A stretch of 54,712 nucleotides of DNA from DALYJJ01 sp031969915 (GCA_031969915.1 DALYJJ010000024.1:1-54712), one strand, 5' to 3'; shown: positions 29,701 to 37,831, numbered from the stretch's first letter. Notes: generated by a model not told the origin, from the sequence alone. Translations and numbers: made by a program.

Positions 29701-29857
29701 TCCGGTTGGACTCCCCCTGGGTGATCGAAACCGCGGGATCCGCGACGGGCTTGCCGGCGCCGTCAACAACCGTTACTGCGATGGAGCCGCGCCAGGTTTG
29801 CGCGTTCAGGAAAGGGAGACAGCAGAGGCAGACTATCGTCGCGAACAGCTTTTTCAA
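26717..29857 (-). CDS. Oar-like TonB-dependent outer-membrane receptor
   Basis: The 1046-residue receptor starts at a TTG (29857), chosen because GAGGG lies 8 bases upstream and a classic signal peptide (MKKLF to about residue 20) begins there. A carboxypeptidase-regulatory Ig-like domain (about 25-105) precedes the plug (about 120-250, with GLPLDGRNFYELALLLPGV) and a long beta-barrel ending in VGVKFLF, whose last Phe is the outer-membrane assembly signal. Such receptors are expanded in Acidobacteria and take up large or scarce nutrients. The sulfatase ends 14 bases away in convergent orientation, which may hint at sulphated glycans as ligand, but this is inference. Confidence 0.92.
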   Translation of the reverse strand: MKKLFATIVCLCCLPFLNAQTWRGSIAVTVVDGAGKPVADPAVSITQGESNRKREIVARPGGELLAAALAPGEYRIEVERPGYRKHVENVQLLVNQDLRVEVTLSSGTLTETVNVTARAGLLKTEAASTGGAIDNRKIVGLPLDGRNFYELALLLPGVTPPAQGSAGSVRGDFAVNVNGAREDASLFLLDGVYNGDPKLNGAGVTPPVDAIREFEVQTGSYDASFGRNAGGQVNVLLKSGTNGFHGAAYEFFRNAAMDARNFFAPAREPDPRYQRNQFGVAAGGPIRRDRTFFFADYEGRRVREGLPRVTNVPTALERAGDFSQTGVQFVIDPFTQRPFPTLRIPAERIDPVGRAIANLYPLPNRAERGQNFASAPILRDRNDSFDVRLDHALARNSDLSFRYSAGDRSLYEPFGGGNFPAIPGYGNDVPRRGQNVALSETHVFTPALINELRLGFNRVAIGVFQENRGVSVNRQVGLPELSPNPGDHGLSFITIPGFSSLGQEFNNPQESVTNTYQLTNNASWTRGRHLVRFGGDVRYLQQFAYRRVQSRGFINFIGFTGNPLAELLLGLPTVTGGARLDNDQNLRGESYNLFAQDSFRIAPTLTLTMGLRYELNSPPVDPRDRANLFDPGTRSLVRVGTNGLPRAGYVTDRNNVAPRFGLAWTPRGAGTVLRAGYGIYYDQSALAPSEGLYFNAPYFDLRLYVLGATTPIFLRDPFPANWPVPTPPTGFAFQRDLRTPYVQHWNLSLQQQIGRNRVMEVGYVGSKGTKLFAARDINQPAPSAAALNLRPDPRFQDISRLESRSNSNYHSLQARLQQQVSRGLSLLASYTFGKSIDDASNFFPSTGDPNFPQDSNNVRVERARSNFDVRHRFVMSYTYDLPQPASPGALRAVFGGWQTNGIWSFQTGRPFTVALLGELDRSNTGRSSLGFGANDRPNVVGDAAIGDPGPGRWFNTAAFALQPFGTFGNAGRNILDGPGLQTVNLSLLKNARLAEGLTLQLRGEAFNALNRANFDLPDNFLGSPTFGRIQGAGAPRRLQVGVKFLF

Positions 29858-29917
29858 GATCAAGACCCTCAAGGGATGGATAGACGAACCCACCGGCAAA
29901 ACGGCTCACCGCCGAGT

Positions 29918-30094
29918 TTACTTTTCTCTTCTCCCGGCAGGCCCCTCCCGGAGCTTTCCGCGCTCCTTCAGAGCCTGCCGGAGGATGAACTCGATCTGGC
30001 CGTTCAAACTCCGAAGCTCATCGTCGGCCCACTGCCGCACCGAGTCCAGAACCCGGCCATCGATGCGCAGCAGAAACGACTTCCGTTCTTCCAT
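29918..30094 (-). CDS. Arc-like ribbon-helix-helix small protein
   Basis: The 58-residue basic protein starts with a beta-strand-like SFLLRID, then LDSVRQWADDELRSLNGQIEFILRQAL, the two-helix pattern of Arc/MetJ-type ribbon-helix-helix proteins. The ATG at 30094 begins this domain; the longer open frame upstream is antisense-like noise within the SPFH gene. It follows the SPFH gene by 19 bases. The SPFH plus Arc-like pair is a recurrent arrangement in bacteria, and the small protein may repress the operon through the palindrome at 31018-31035; that part is inferred. Confidence 0.8.
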   Translation of the reverse strand: MEERKSFLLRIDGRVLDSVRQWADDELRSLNGQIEFILRQALKERGKLREGPAGRREK

Positions 30095-30113
30095 GATACT
30101 TCGGAGCCGGGTC

Positions 30114-30992
30114 TTAACTGTAAATCGTGCCCGTGTTGACCACCGGCTGCGCCGCGCGTTCGCCGCACAGCACCACCAGCAGATTGCTGACCATCGCGGC
30201 GCGCCGGTCCTCGTCGAGTTCGATCTTCTTGTTCGCCGCCAGACGGTCGAGCGCCATCTCCACCATGCCCACGGCGCCCTCGACGATCTTCTGCCGGGCG
30301 GCGATGATCGCTGACGCCTGTTGCCGCTGCAACATGGCCGCCGCAATCTCGGGCGCGTACGCCAGGTGGCTGATCCGCGCCTCGATTACTTCTACGCCCG
30401 CCACCGCCAGCCGCTCCTGAATCTCCTGCTTCAGGTGAGCCGCCACCGCAGAGGTGTGGCCGCGCAGCGACACCTGGTGATCTTCATGCGAATCGTACGG
30501 GTACGCCGTCGCCAGGTTCCGCAACGCCGCTTCGCTCTGCACGTGCACGTAGTTCTCGTAGTTGTCCACCTGGAAACTGGCTTCCGCGGTGTCCACCACC
30601 TTCCACACCACTACCGCCGCGATCTCCACGGGGTTCCCGTCCTGATCGTTTACCTTGAGATGCTGCGTCTCAAAATTCCGAACTCGCAGCGATAGCTTGT
30701 GTTTCGAGTAGAACGGGTTCACGTACTGCAAACCCGTGGTTCGCAACGTCCCCCGATACTTCCCGAACAACTGCAGAACCACGCCCTGGTTCGGGCCTAC
30801 CGCCACCAAACCCGCCAGCGCGATGCAAGCGGCCGTGACGACCGTTAGCCACACTGCAATCAGCGGCCCCCGGGCGTCGCGGTCGCCGTGGGCTGCCGAC
30901 ACGATGCCCCACACGCAGAGCGCCAGCACCAACAACAGCAAGAACAACATCGCGAGCCCGTTGAGGGCCCGACGTTCCGTTTCGCGGATCAT
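30114..30992 (-). CDS. SPFH/Band 7 domain membrane protein
   Basis: The 292-residue protein has two N-terminal membrane segments (about 10-33 and 43-66). An SPFH domain follows (about 66-240): VGPNQGVVLQLFGKYRGTL is the usual entry, and EIQERLAVAGVEVIEARISHLAYAPEIAAAML the exit. A short helical tail follows. SPFH proteins build membrane microdomains or cages and scaffold proteases. The ATG at 30992 lies 25 bases from a perfect palindrome. The gene lies 43 bases downstream of the corrinoid operon and on the same strand, so read-through is possible. Confidence 0.9.
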   Translation of the reverse strand: MIRETERRALNGLAMLFLLLLVLALCVWGIVSAAHGDRDARGPLIAVWLTVVTAACIALAGLVAVGPNQGVVLQLFGKYRGTLRTTGLQYVNPFYSKHKLSLRVRNFETQHLKVNDQDGNPVEIAAVVVWKVVDTAEASFQVDNYENYVHVQSEAALRNLATAYPYDSHEDHQVSLRGHTSAVAAHLKQEIQERLAVAGVEVIEARISHLAYAPEIAAAMLQRQQASAIIAARQKIVEGAVGMVEMALDRLAANKKIELDEDRRAAMVSNLLVVLCGERAAQPVVNTGTIYS

Positions 30993-31017
30993 AGGTGAGT
31001 TTCTCCGTAGCCTCTAT

Positions 31018-31035
31018 CAAAGTGATATCACTTTG
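31018..31035. promoter_or_regulatory. Perfect 18-bp palindrome, candidate operator of SPFH operon
   Basis: CAAAGTGATATCACTTTG is fully self-complementary. It lies exactly between the stop codon of the corrinoid activator (31036-31038) and the SPFH start, and is far richer in A/T than its surroundings. There is no loop and no T-run after it, so a dimeric regulator site is more likely than a terminator. Confidence 0.6.
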
Positions 31036-32451
31036 CTATAACGAAGTCAACGGAAATCGGAGGCACTCGGCGAACACGTCCTGGAACTGCGGATGGGAAG
31101 CAAGGGGGAAATGCTCCACGGCGACGGGCGGCAGATCGTTGAGCAGCGCGAGTTTGGCGCCGCGCAGGGCGGTGTTGCCGGAGGGTTTGATGCGCGGGAC
31201 TTCGATGAGCCCGGTGCGTAGCGCGGCCTGAACGCTGACGTAGTTGCCGAAGGCGCCGGCGAGGTAGACCGTCTCGATGTCGTCGAGGCGCGCGCCAAGG
31301 CGGTCGGCGAGAAGGCGCAAGCCCGAAGCGATGGCGCCCTTGGCGAGCTGCAGCTCCCGGATATCGGCTTGTGTGAGGGCGACGGGGCCGTCGAGCGGTA
31401 ACTCTTTGGCTCCGGCGGCAAGGCGGCCATTGGGTTGGATCAAGCCGAGTTCGACTCCCGCGGCGCAGGCCTCAACCAGCCCGCTGCCGCAGATGCCGCG
31501 CGGCTCAACGTTGCCGATCACGCGGCAGCGCAGCCGCCCATGGCGGGCGGTGACGTGAGCGATGGCGCCCGGCGCGGCGCGCATGCCCTGGCGGATCTGC
31601 GCGGCTTCGAAGGCGGGACCGGCGGCGGTGGACGCGCAGATCAGGCGATGACGGTTGCCGAGCACGATCTCGCCGTTCGTGCCGAGGTCGACCAGGGCGG
31701 TCAGGCGGTCGGATTCCGCCATGCCGCAGGCGTGAATGCCGGCGAGGATGTCGCTGCCGACGAAACCGCCCAGGCACGGCAGGAACTCGGCCTCGGCGTT
31801 CCACAGGCGCTCGCGGAGGGGACCCAGGTGCGCCGGCTCGAACGGCGCCGCTGCGAGCGGCCTCACGTCGAGACCGCCAAACAGGTGATGCATGGCGGTG
31901 TTGCCTACCAGGACGACCCGCTGGAGCGAAGTGGGCGGGGCGAGCCGGCCGATCATCCGTCCGATGGCGTCGCGAATGAGCGGCTGCAACGGCGCACCGG
32001 CCAGGGCCGACGCCACACGGCTCATCACGTCAGCGCCGTGCGCCGCCTGCGGGTTGAGGGCAGTCTCGACGCCGAGCACCTCGCCGCTCGCCAGATCCAC
32101 CAACTGAGCGACGAGCGTGGTGGTGCCGACGTCGACGGCGATGCCTGTTCCGGAGCGCGGCTCAAAGCGCACGGGCGTGTCATCGCTCAGTACCGCGGTC
32201 TCCCACTGAGCGACTTCGACGGTTACCGGGCCCCGGGCAACGCTGCGGCACGCCAGGCGCCAACCCGCGGCGAGTTCTTCGCCGGTGAGCAACGCCACCA
32301 TCTCCGGGGTGACGGGAACATCGCCCTCCACCACGCGCACGCGGCAGCCGCTACAGATGCCTTCTCCGCCGCAGGGGAACTCGATCCCATGCGGTTCGAG
32401 CAGCGGGCCGAGCGCCGTCCCTCCGGGCCCGGCCAGACGGAGGAGTCTCAT
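31036..32451 (-). CDS. RACo-type corrinoid activator (2Fe-2S + ASKHA ATPase)
   Basis: The 471-residue protein is the last gene of the corrinoid operon. The N-terminal ferredoxin-like domain has Cys27, Cys33, Cys36 and Cys68, the pattern of a plant-type 2Fe-2S cluster. From about residue 100, GIAVDVGTTTLVAQLVD opens the actin-like ATPase fold of the DUF4445/RACo family; VDLGTNGEIVLG and CGSGLVEACAAG are further nucleotide-site segments. Known relatives use ATP to reduce inactive Co(II) corrinoid proteins back to Co(I). The ATG at 32451 overlaps the upstream stop in ATGA. It probably reactivates the operon's own corrinoid protein. Confidence 0.92.
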   Translation of the reverse strand: MRLLRLAGPGGTALGPLLEPHGIEFPCGGEGICSGCRVRVVEGDVPVTPEMVALLTGEELAAGWRLACRSVARGPVTVEVAQWETAVLSDDTPVRFEPRSGTGIAVDVGTTTLVAQLVDLASGEVLGVETALNPQAAHGADVMSRVASALAGAPLQPLIRDAIGRMIGRLAPPTSLQRVVLVGNTAMHHLFGGLDVRPLAAAPFEPAHLGPLRERLWNAEAEFLPCLGGFVGSDILAGIHACGMAESDRLTALVDLGTNGEIVLGNRHRLICASTAAGPAFEAAQIRQGMRAAPGAIAHVTARHGRLRCRVIGNVEPRGICGSGLVEACAAGVELGLIQPNGRLAAGAKELPLDGPVALTQADIRELQLAKGAIASGLRLLADRLGARLDDIETVYLAGAFGNYVSVQAALRTGLIEVPRIKPSGNTALRGAKLALLNDLPPVAVEHFPLASHPQFQDVFAECLRFPLTSL

Positions 32452-33461
32452 CCCGCGTGTCCGCGCGCGAAGGCGGCCATCGCGTCGACGTTGGCGTAGG
32501 GCGTTCCGGCGGGAATCTCGCAGCCCGCGCCGGCGATCCAGCGCGGTCCCGCGTCGCGGAACGCCTGTGCACACCAGAGGCTGACCGATTCCGGCGTGCC
32601 ATCCCGCAGCCCACGCACCGGGTCGAGGTTTCCGCAGATCGCCTGCCCCGGCCCCATCGCCGCCCGGCCCTCGGCGAGAGGCGAAAGATAGTCGAGATCC
32701 ACGATCTCGCAACCCAATCGCCCCATCTCCGTCAGGAGCTTCCTGGTGTTCCCGCAGATGTGCAACCGGACGCGGGCGCCCATCGCGTGGAGGCCATCCA
32801 CCAGCTTCTTCTCATATGGCCAGACAAAGGTCCGGTAGAGGCGCGGCCCAACCAGCGAGGCCGCCGCATCGCCGACGCCGATCAGGTCCGCTCCCGCCTC
32901 CAACTGCGCTTTCGCGAACCGCAGTTCCATTTCGACGACGAACTCGAACAGGTCGCGTACGAACGCTTCGTTGTCGGTGAAGTCGTACATCAGGGTGTTC
33001 AGGCCGCGCAGGTCGGCGCTCTCCGCGCACGGTCCTTCGATCCAGCCCTCCACCAGAAGGCCGCTGCCGGCACGCTCGCGGAGCAGGCGAATGGCGGCGA
33101 GGCGGTCTGACATGCGCGGGCCGTGAGTGGGCTCCGGCACCTTCAGGGACGCAAGGGATCGCGTGTCGCTCAACAGCGCCTTGCTCTCGACGATCGCCGG
33201 CGGTTGGTCGTCGAACCATTCGACGGTCGCACCCAGGTCGCTCGCTTCGCGCGCCGGGTCGGAAATCGCAGACACGTAGTCGAAGCCGAAGCGCTCCGCG
33301 GTGCGCATCTGCGCTTCCGCCAGCACGTCCGCCTTCGCGGCATACTCGCCGTACTTCACGCCTGCGTGTTGCGCGGCGAACATCATGGTGATGGGCATCA
33401 GCGGCAACCGGTCCACCGGACGCCCTTCCGCCATTGCGAGCACGCGTTCCCTTCCCGTCAT
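32448..33461 (-). CDS. UroD-like cobamide methyltransferase (zinc type)
   Basis: The 337-residue TIM-barrel protein belongs to the uroporphyrinogen decarboxylase superfamily but resembles MtaA/MtbA methyltransferases. His234-x-Cys236 and Cys314 give the H-x-C-x77-C zinc site that activates thiol acceptors in these enzymes. It may move methyl groups between the corrinoid and an acceptor. The ATG at 33461 overlaps the DUF1638 stop (ATGA), and its own stop overlaps the activator start (ATGA). hemE is unlikely given the zinc motif and the operon. Confidence 0.88.
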   Translation of the reverse strand: MTGRERVLAMAEGRPVDRLPLMPITMMFAAQHAGVKYGEYAAKADVLAEAQMRTAERFGFDYVSAISDPAREASDLGATVEWFDDQPPAIVESKALLSDTRSLASLKVPEPTHGPRMSDRLAAIRLLRERAGSGLLVEGWIEGPCAESADLRGLNTLMYDFTDNEAFVRDLFEFVVEMELRFAKAQLEAGADLIGVGDAAASLVGPRLYRTFVWPYEKKLVDGLHAMGARVRLHICGNTRKLLTEMGRLGCEIVDLDYLSPLAEGRAAMGPGQAICGNLDPVRGLRDGTPESVSLWCAQAFRDAGPRWIAGAGCEIPAGTPYANVDAMAAFARGHAG

Positions 33462-34207
33462 GGCACGATCGGCTCCACACCCAGGATCGAATCGTCGTAG
33501 CAGGCTACTGTGCGCGATCCCACCGGCACCCGGAGGAATGCGTCCCCGCTCCAATCGCCGTCGATCATGCGGCCCAGCAGATGGAGGTTCCCGCGAACGA
33601 TGTCGAAGGCCCAGCCGCGGCGGCTTGCCTCCTCACGGGCGCGAATCTCGAAACTGCGGTCCGGCTCGACGCCCGTCTCGATATAGGTCAACTGGCGGTA
33701 GTTGCTCTTATAGGCGGTGAGTTGCTCCCACAAATAGCGCCCGTTGTCTTCGCCGTATTTCTCGACGAGGTCCTCGAGCGTGTAGCCCGCGCCGGTTCGA
33801 CGGCGCGTTTCGTCGAGCGAAAGCTGCTCCAGGTTTTCGCCGCGCTCCAGCCAGCCGGTGGAGCGAAAGTAGACTCCCGGATTCGCGTCGAAGTACTCCT
33901 GATACTGATGCCGGCCGCCCATCAGCAGCGCGATGCAGTCGTGTGCGCGCGGGATCACCAGCGGCACTCGGCGCGCTTCCAGCCCGATCACGCCGTTCCC
34001 GCAGAGCGCATAGCCCAGCAGCACGGCTTCGTATTTTTCCGGCGCTGCGCGATCGATCACCTGCTGGATGCCTTCGCGCATCTTCGCGCCACCCAGGTCG
34101 TGCAATCCCTTGGGGAGGAACTCAACGTCCACCTGGTTCGGCGAGCGCGCCACCAGCCAGCACATCTCGCGGTAGAGCACCTCGCAGCTAATCAGCTTCA
34201 GGTTCAT
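33458..34207 (-). CDS. DUF1638 protein of the corrinoid operon
   Basis: The 249-residue soluble protein has the DUF1638 marks: CEVLYRE at the N terminus (Cys8, Glu9), GYALCGNG (Cys69) and PRAHDC (His89, Cys91). The three Cys and one His could bind a metal or a cobamide. Function is unknown, though DUF1638 genes recur next to corrinoid methyltransferase genes. It is coupled on both sides by 4-base overlaps. The ATG at 34207 is chosen because of the overlap and because the conserved part starts there. Confidence 0.82.
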   Translation of the reverse strand: MNLKLISCEVLYREMCWLVARSPNQVDVEFLPKGLHDLGGAKMREGIQQVIDRAAPEKYEAVLLGYALCGNGVIGLEARRVPLVIPRAHDCIALLMGGRHQYQEYFDANPGVYFRSTGWLERGENLEQLSLDETRRRTGAGYTLEDLVEKYGEDNGRYLWEQLTAYKSNYRQLTYIETGVEPDRSFEIRAREEASRRGWAFDIVRGNLHLLGRMIDGDWSGDAFLRVPVGSRTVACYDDSILGVEPIVP

Positions 34208-35040
34208 TGGAACAACGGAGCGGCGGCCCGGATGAACTCCGGCGACGTGCCGCAACAGCCTCCCACGAAGGTCGCGCCCGCCTCAAGCAGCTTTGGCACG
34301 TAGGATGCGAACGCTTCGGCCGACTGCGCGTAGTGGATCTGGCCGTCCACGATCTGCGGCATACCTGCGTTCGGTTTGATCCATAGCGGCAGTTCGGTGG
34401 CCGCGCGATACCGGCGGCAGATCTCCACGGCCGATTCAATGCCGATACCGCAGTTGGCGCCCAGGGCGTCGGCGTCGCCGAACTCGCCCGCCACGTGTTC
34501 CGGGGTCGCGCCGGTCATCGTCCGGTCCTTTGCGCGGCCCGTGTCGAAGGCGAAGGAAACCACGGTGAGGAGTCCGGTCTCCTTCGCCGCGCGCAACGCC
34601 ACGCGTGCCTCCGCCATGTCGCTCATGGTCTCGATCACCAGGGCGTCGGCTTCGGAAAGGGCCCAGGCCTGCTCGCGAAACGCGGCGAACAGGTCGTCCT
34701 CCTCGACGTCACCCATGCCGAGCAACTTGCCCGAGGGCCCGATGGAGGCGAAGACCAAGGCGTCCGCGCCCGCGGCCTCGCGGGAGATCCGCACGCCCTC
34801 CTGGTTCAACTTCACGATGTCCGCGCCGGGCAGCGCGATCCGGTTCGCGCGGAAGGTGTTGGTAAGGATCACGCGGCTCCCGGCGTCCACATAGGACTGC
34901 GCCACTTCCCGTACACGGTCCGGGTGCTCCAGGTTCCAATGGTCCGGCGACTCGCCCGGCGCGAGCCCGCGCCTCTGCAACTCGGTGCCCCACGCGCCGT
35001 CCGTCAACATCGGCTTGATGCTCAGCCAGGTCTCGCTCAC
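34204..35040 (-). CDS. Homocysteine S-methyltransferase family protein
   Basis: The 278-residue (beta-alpha)8 barrel protein is of the betaine-homocysteine/MetH N-terminal kind. LTDGAWGTELQRRG opens the barrel. Cys197 (ANCGIG) and the Cys262-Cys263 pair (GGCCGTSPEF) form the zinc triad that binds homocysteine thiolate. It would pass a methyl group from methyl-corrinoid or a methylated donor to homocysteine, making methionine. The GTG at 35040 overlaps the galactosidase stop (GTGA), and the stop overlaps the DUF1638 start (ATGA). Confidence 0.9.
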   Translation of the reverse strand: MSETWLSIKPMLTDGAWGTELQRRGLAPGESPDHWNLEHPDRVREVAQSYVDAGSRVILTNTFRANRIALPGADIVKLNQEGVRISREAAGADALVFASIGPSGKLLGMGDVEEDDLFAAFREQAWALSEADALVIETMSDMAEARVALRAAKETGLLTVVSFAFDTGRAKDRTMTGATPEHVAGEFGDADALGANCGIGIESAVEICRRYRAATELPLWIKPNAGMPQIVDGQIHYAQSAEAFASYVPKLLEAGATFVGGCCGTSPEFIRAAAPLFQ

Positions 35041-37202
35041 GGGTCCACCCTCTCGAACACCACCACCGTGCTGTCGTAGTCTCCGCCCAACCGCAGATCG
35101 AGCCCCCTGTTCATCAGCCACGCGCCGCTCACGATCTCGCGCGACGCCGCTGCTTTCTTGTCGAACGTCCGAACCCGATATGCAGCTTTCGGATCCAGGC
35201 CGCCGAGAGCCAGTGCGGGTTGCGTTCTCCGGAACTGCTGATGATCGAGAAACGCGAAGAGCACGCCTTGTCTGCCGTCGCGCGAAACGTAAAAGTTCGC
35301 GGTCACGGCGTCTTCCCGCGGCGAGCGTAACCGGAACAGGTCTCCCTCCTGCACGGCGCCCCGGATCGACTTGTAGAGCTCCACCATCTTCGCCGCAAGC
35401 CCCATGTCCGCCTCAGACCATTTGTTGAGATCGCCGCCGATCCCGAGCGAACCTTGCATGGCCACGTGGAAGCGGTAGGCGAGCGGCGTCACACGCCCGT
35501 TCATGTTCGGAACGTCGGTGACCCAGTCCATCATGACCTTCGGGGAGTAGGCGAACGAAAAGCCCTCCTGAATCTTCAGGCGGTCGAAGGCTTCAGTGTT
35601 GTCGGAGGTCCAAACCTGGTCCACGCGGGTCAATATTCCGTAGTCGATGCGTCCGCCGCCGCCCGAGCAACTCTCGATCTCAAGCCGCGGATGTCTGGCG
35701 CGCAGGCGGTCGACGATCTCATAGACGTTGCGCACGTACTGCACCCACAGCTTCCGCTGTTCGTCTGCCGCCACGGAGGGCCAACCGGGCTCGGTGACGT
35801 GCCGGTTCATGTCCCACTTGATGAAGGCGATGTCGTTTTCCGAAAGCAGCTTGTCGAGGACGGAGAAGATGTGCTCTTTCACGTCCGGCCGCGCCATGTT
35901 GAGAATCATCTGGTTGCGCGTTTCAGTGCGCGGGCGGCCGGGGAAGTGGATCACCCAATCGGGATGCGCCCGGTACAGGTCGCTGTCCGCGTTGATCATC
36001 TCCGGCTCCACCCAGATCCCAAACTTCATGCCGAGAGACTTCACGTGATCGATCAGCGGCTTCAGCCCTTGGGGGAACTTCTTGCGATTCACGAACCAAT
36101 CGCCGAGCCCCGCGCGGTCGTGATCGCGCGCGCCGAACCAGCCATCGTCCATCACGAACAACTCGGCACCGAGCCGGGCCGCTTTCGTGGCCAGCGCCTT
36201 CTGTCCCTCCTCGTTCACGTGGAATTCGGTGGCCTCCCAGGAGTTGTAGAGCACGGGTCGCGGCTTCGGCGCGGAGCGGTCCGGGGCCAGTTCACTGCGC
36301 TCGAAGCGGTGCATCATGCGCGAGGCGTGGCCGAAGCCCGCGTTCGAGAACCCTCCGTAGAAGGGCGGCGTCTCGAGCGATTCGCCGGGCGCGAGCGGGT
36401 AGGAGAAATCGAAGTCGTTCATGCCGCCGGTGACCTGCGTGTGGTCATTGGGCGTCCGCTCGACGACGATCTTCCAGTTGCCGCTCCAACCGAGAGCGCC
36501 GAACCAGACGGCGCCCGCCGATTCGGTTGCGTTCTCATCCAGCGCGAACCAGGGGTTGAACTGGTGGCTGGTGTTGCCGCGCCGGCTGTCGATGACCTTC
36601 TTCCCGGCGTTCACTGGCTCGCGGACGAGTTGTGTCTCGCCGGCCCAGCGCCCGGTCAGGTAGCTGAGCCGGTAACGGCCCTGGGGAACGTGCCAGGTGG
36701 CCGACTGCGCCGATTCGAGCACGGTCCTCGCCGGCGTGCGATTGGTGATGCGCGCGTGCCGCTTCACGATGTCCTGCGCCGGGAACACAGTGTAGAAGAG
36801 CGACACCTCGAGCCCGCGTTCGATGTCCTTCGTCCGCACCTCGAGCGTCTCGCCGCGGATCTCGTGGGACACGAAGCGGAGCACCACGTCGCGCACGCCG
36901 TCGGCGAAGGTGGCTTTCAACGCCGGCTCGACGAACCGGAGCCCGCCGAAGCCCGCATACTCCTCGGGGCTCATACCGTCGGAGTTCTCGAACGCGAAAC
37001 CGCCGGAACGCCGCGCGGCGGGCAGGTCCGCATCCGCCACCTTGGCGCCCCAATAGACAGCCTGCACCTGCTTGCTCTCGTTCACGCCGAGAACGTAGCT
37101 GGTGCGCTCCGTTTCCAGAACGAAGAGATTGCGGTCAGGCAGATGCCGGACCGCGGCCGTCGCGGAGAGCGACAGCACGGCAAGCAGGACCCAGGGTTTC
37201 AT
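35037..37202 (-). CDS. Secreted alpha-galactosidase (GH36) inside the corrinoid operon
   Basis: The 721-residue GH36 enzyme has a signal peptide (residues 1-17), an N-terminal beta-sandwich and a catalytic barrel. NSWEATEFHVNE and FVMDDGWFGARD mark the barrel entry, Asp464 in IKWDMNRH is the nucleophile, SCSGGGGRID contacts the sugar, and Asp534 in WTSDNTEAFDR is the acid/base. A C-terminal sandwich closes the protein. All these fit a working alpha-galactosidase cleaving terminal alpha-galactosides outside the cytoplasm. Its start overlaps the corrinoid gene stop (ATGA) and its stop overlaps the homocysteine methyltransferase start (GTGA). A glycosidase in such an operon is unusual and suggests that the methylated substrate comes from a galactoside. 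Confidence 0.93.
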   Translation of the reverse strand: MKPWVLLAVLSLSATAAVRHLPDRNLFVLETERTSYVLGVNESKQVQAVYWGAKVADADLPAARRSGGFAFENSDGMSPEEYAGFGGLRFVEPALKATFADGVRDVVLRFVSHEIRGETLEVRTKDIERGLEVSLFYTVFPAQDIVKRHARITNRTPARTVLESAQSATWHVPQGRYRLSYLTGRWAGETQLVREPVNAGKKVIDSRRGNTSHQFNPWFALDENATESAGAVWFGALGWSGNWKIVVERTPNDHTQVTGGMNDFDFSYPLAPGESLETPPFYGGFSNAGFGHASRMMHRFERSELAPDRSAPKPRPVLYNSWEATEFHVNEEGQKALATKAARLGAELFVMDDGWFGARDHDRAGLGDWFVNRKKFPQGLKPLIDHVKSLGMKFGIWVEPEMINADSDLYRAHPDWVIHFPGRPRTETRNQMILNMARPDVKEHIFSVLDKLLSENDIAFIKWDMNRHVTEPGWPSVAADEQRKLWVQYVRNVYEIVDRLRARHPRLEIESCSGGGGRIDYGILTRVDQVWTSDNTEAFDRLKIQEGFSFAYSPKVMMDWVTDVPNMNGRVTPLAYRFHVAMQGSLGIGGDLNKWSEADMGLAAKMVELYKSIRGAVQEGDLFRLRSPREDAVTANFYVSRDGRQGVLFAFLDHQQFRRTQPALALGGLDPKAAYRVRTFDKKAAASREIVSGAWLMNRGLDLRLGGDYDSTVVVFERVDP

Positions 37203-37828
37203 GCGGCCTGAACCATCTTTCTGGCGAGCGTCACAGCGGCCGCCGCGTTCTCGCCGTAGCCGTCCGCGCCGATCTCCTCAGCGAAGCGCTGGGTGACGGG
37301 AGCGCCGCCCACCAGCACCTTCACTTTGTCGCGCACGCCGGATTCGCTCAACGCCTCGATCACCTTCCGCATGGACGGCATGGTCACCGTGAGCAGCGCG
37401 GAGAGGCAGACGATATCCGCGTCGCCTTCCCGCACCGCTTCGACGAACCTCTCGGGGGATACGTCGGCGCCGAGGTCGATGACCTCGAAACCGCCGCCCT
37501 CGAGCATCGACGAAACAATGTTCTTACCGATGTCATGCAGGTCGCCTTTCACGGTGCCGATGATCACGCGGCCGGCCGGCTTGGCCCCCTGTGCGGCCAG
37601 CAACGGTCGGATCAATTCAAGCGACGACTTCATGGCCCGGCCGGCGAGCAGGAGTTCGGGCACGAAGAACTCCTCGCATTCGAAGAGGCGGCCCACTTCG
37701 TCCATGGCGGGCACCATCTGCTGCTGGACGATTCCCAGTGCGTCCTCGCCTCGCGCCAGCGCCGCCTCCGTGGCGGCCACTGCCGCTTTCGCATTTCCTT
37801 CCACGATTGCCTTGTAAAGGTCGGACAT
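37199..37828 (-). CDS. B12-binding corrinoid methyl-carrier protein
   Basis: The 209-residue protein has a helical cap (residues 1-85) and a Rossmann-like cobamide domain. Asp96-Leu-His98-Asp-Ile-Gly101 is the DxHxxG motif, with His98 as lower ligand of cobalt, and VLVGGAPVT and GADGYGENA bind the nucleotide loop. It is of MtbC/MttC/MtgC size. It would carry the methyl group between the two UroD-like enzymes or to the homocysteine enzyme. The ATG at 37828 lies 3 bases after the upstream stop, and the end overlaps the galactosidase start by 4 bases. Confidence 0.96.
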   Translation of the reverse strand: MSDLYKAIVEGNAKAAVAATEAALARGEDALGIVQQQMVPAMDEVGRLFECEEFFVPELLLAGRAMKSSLELIRPLLAAQGAKPAGRVIIGTVKGDLHDIGKNIVSSMLEGGGFEVIDLGADVSPERFVEAVREGDADIVCLSALLTVTMPSMRKVIEALSESGVRDKVKVLVGGAPVTQRFAEEIGADGYGENAAAAVTLARKMVQAA

Positions 37829-37831
37829 CGG

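Noticed and set aside
29918..30992. Calling the Arc-like gene and its neighbour a toxin-antitoxin pair
   Set aside because: The partner is an SPFH membrane protein with no toxin features.
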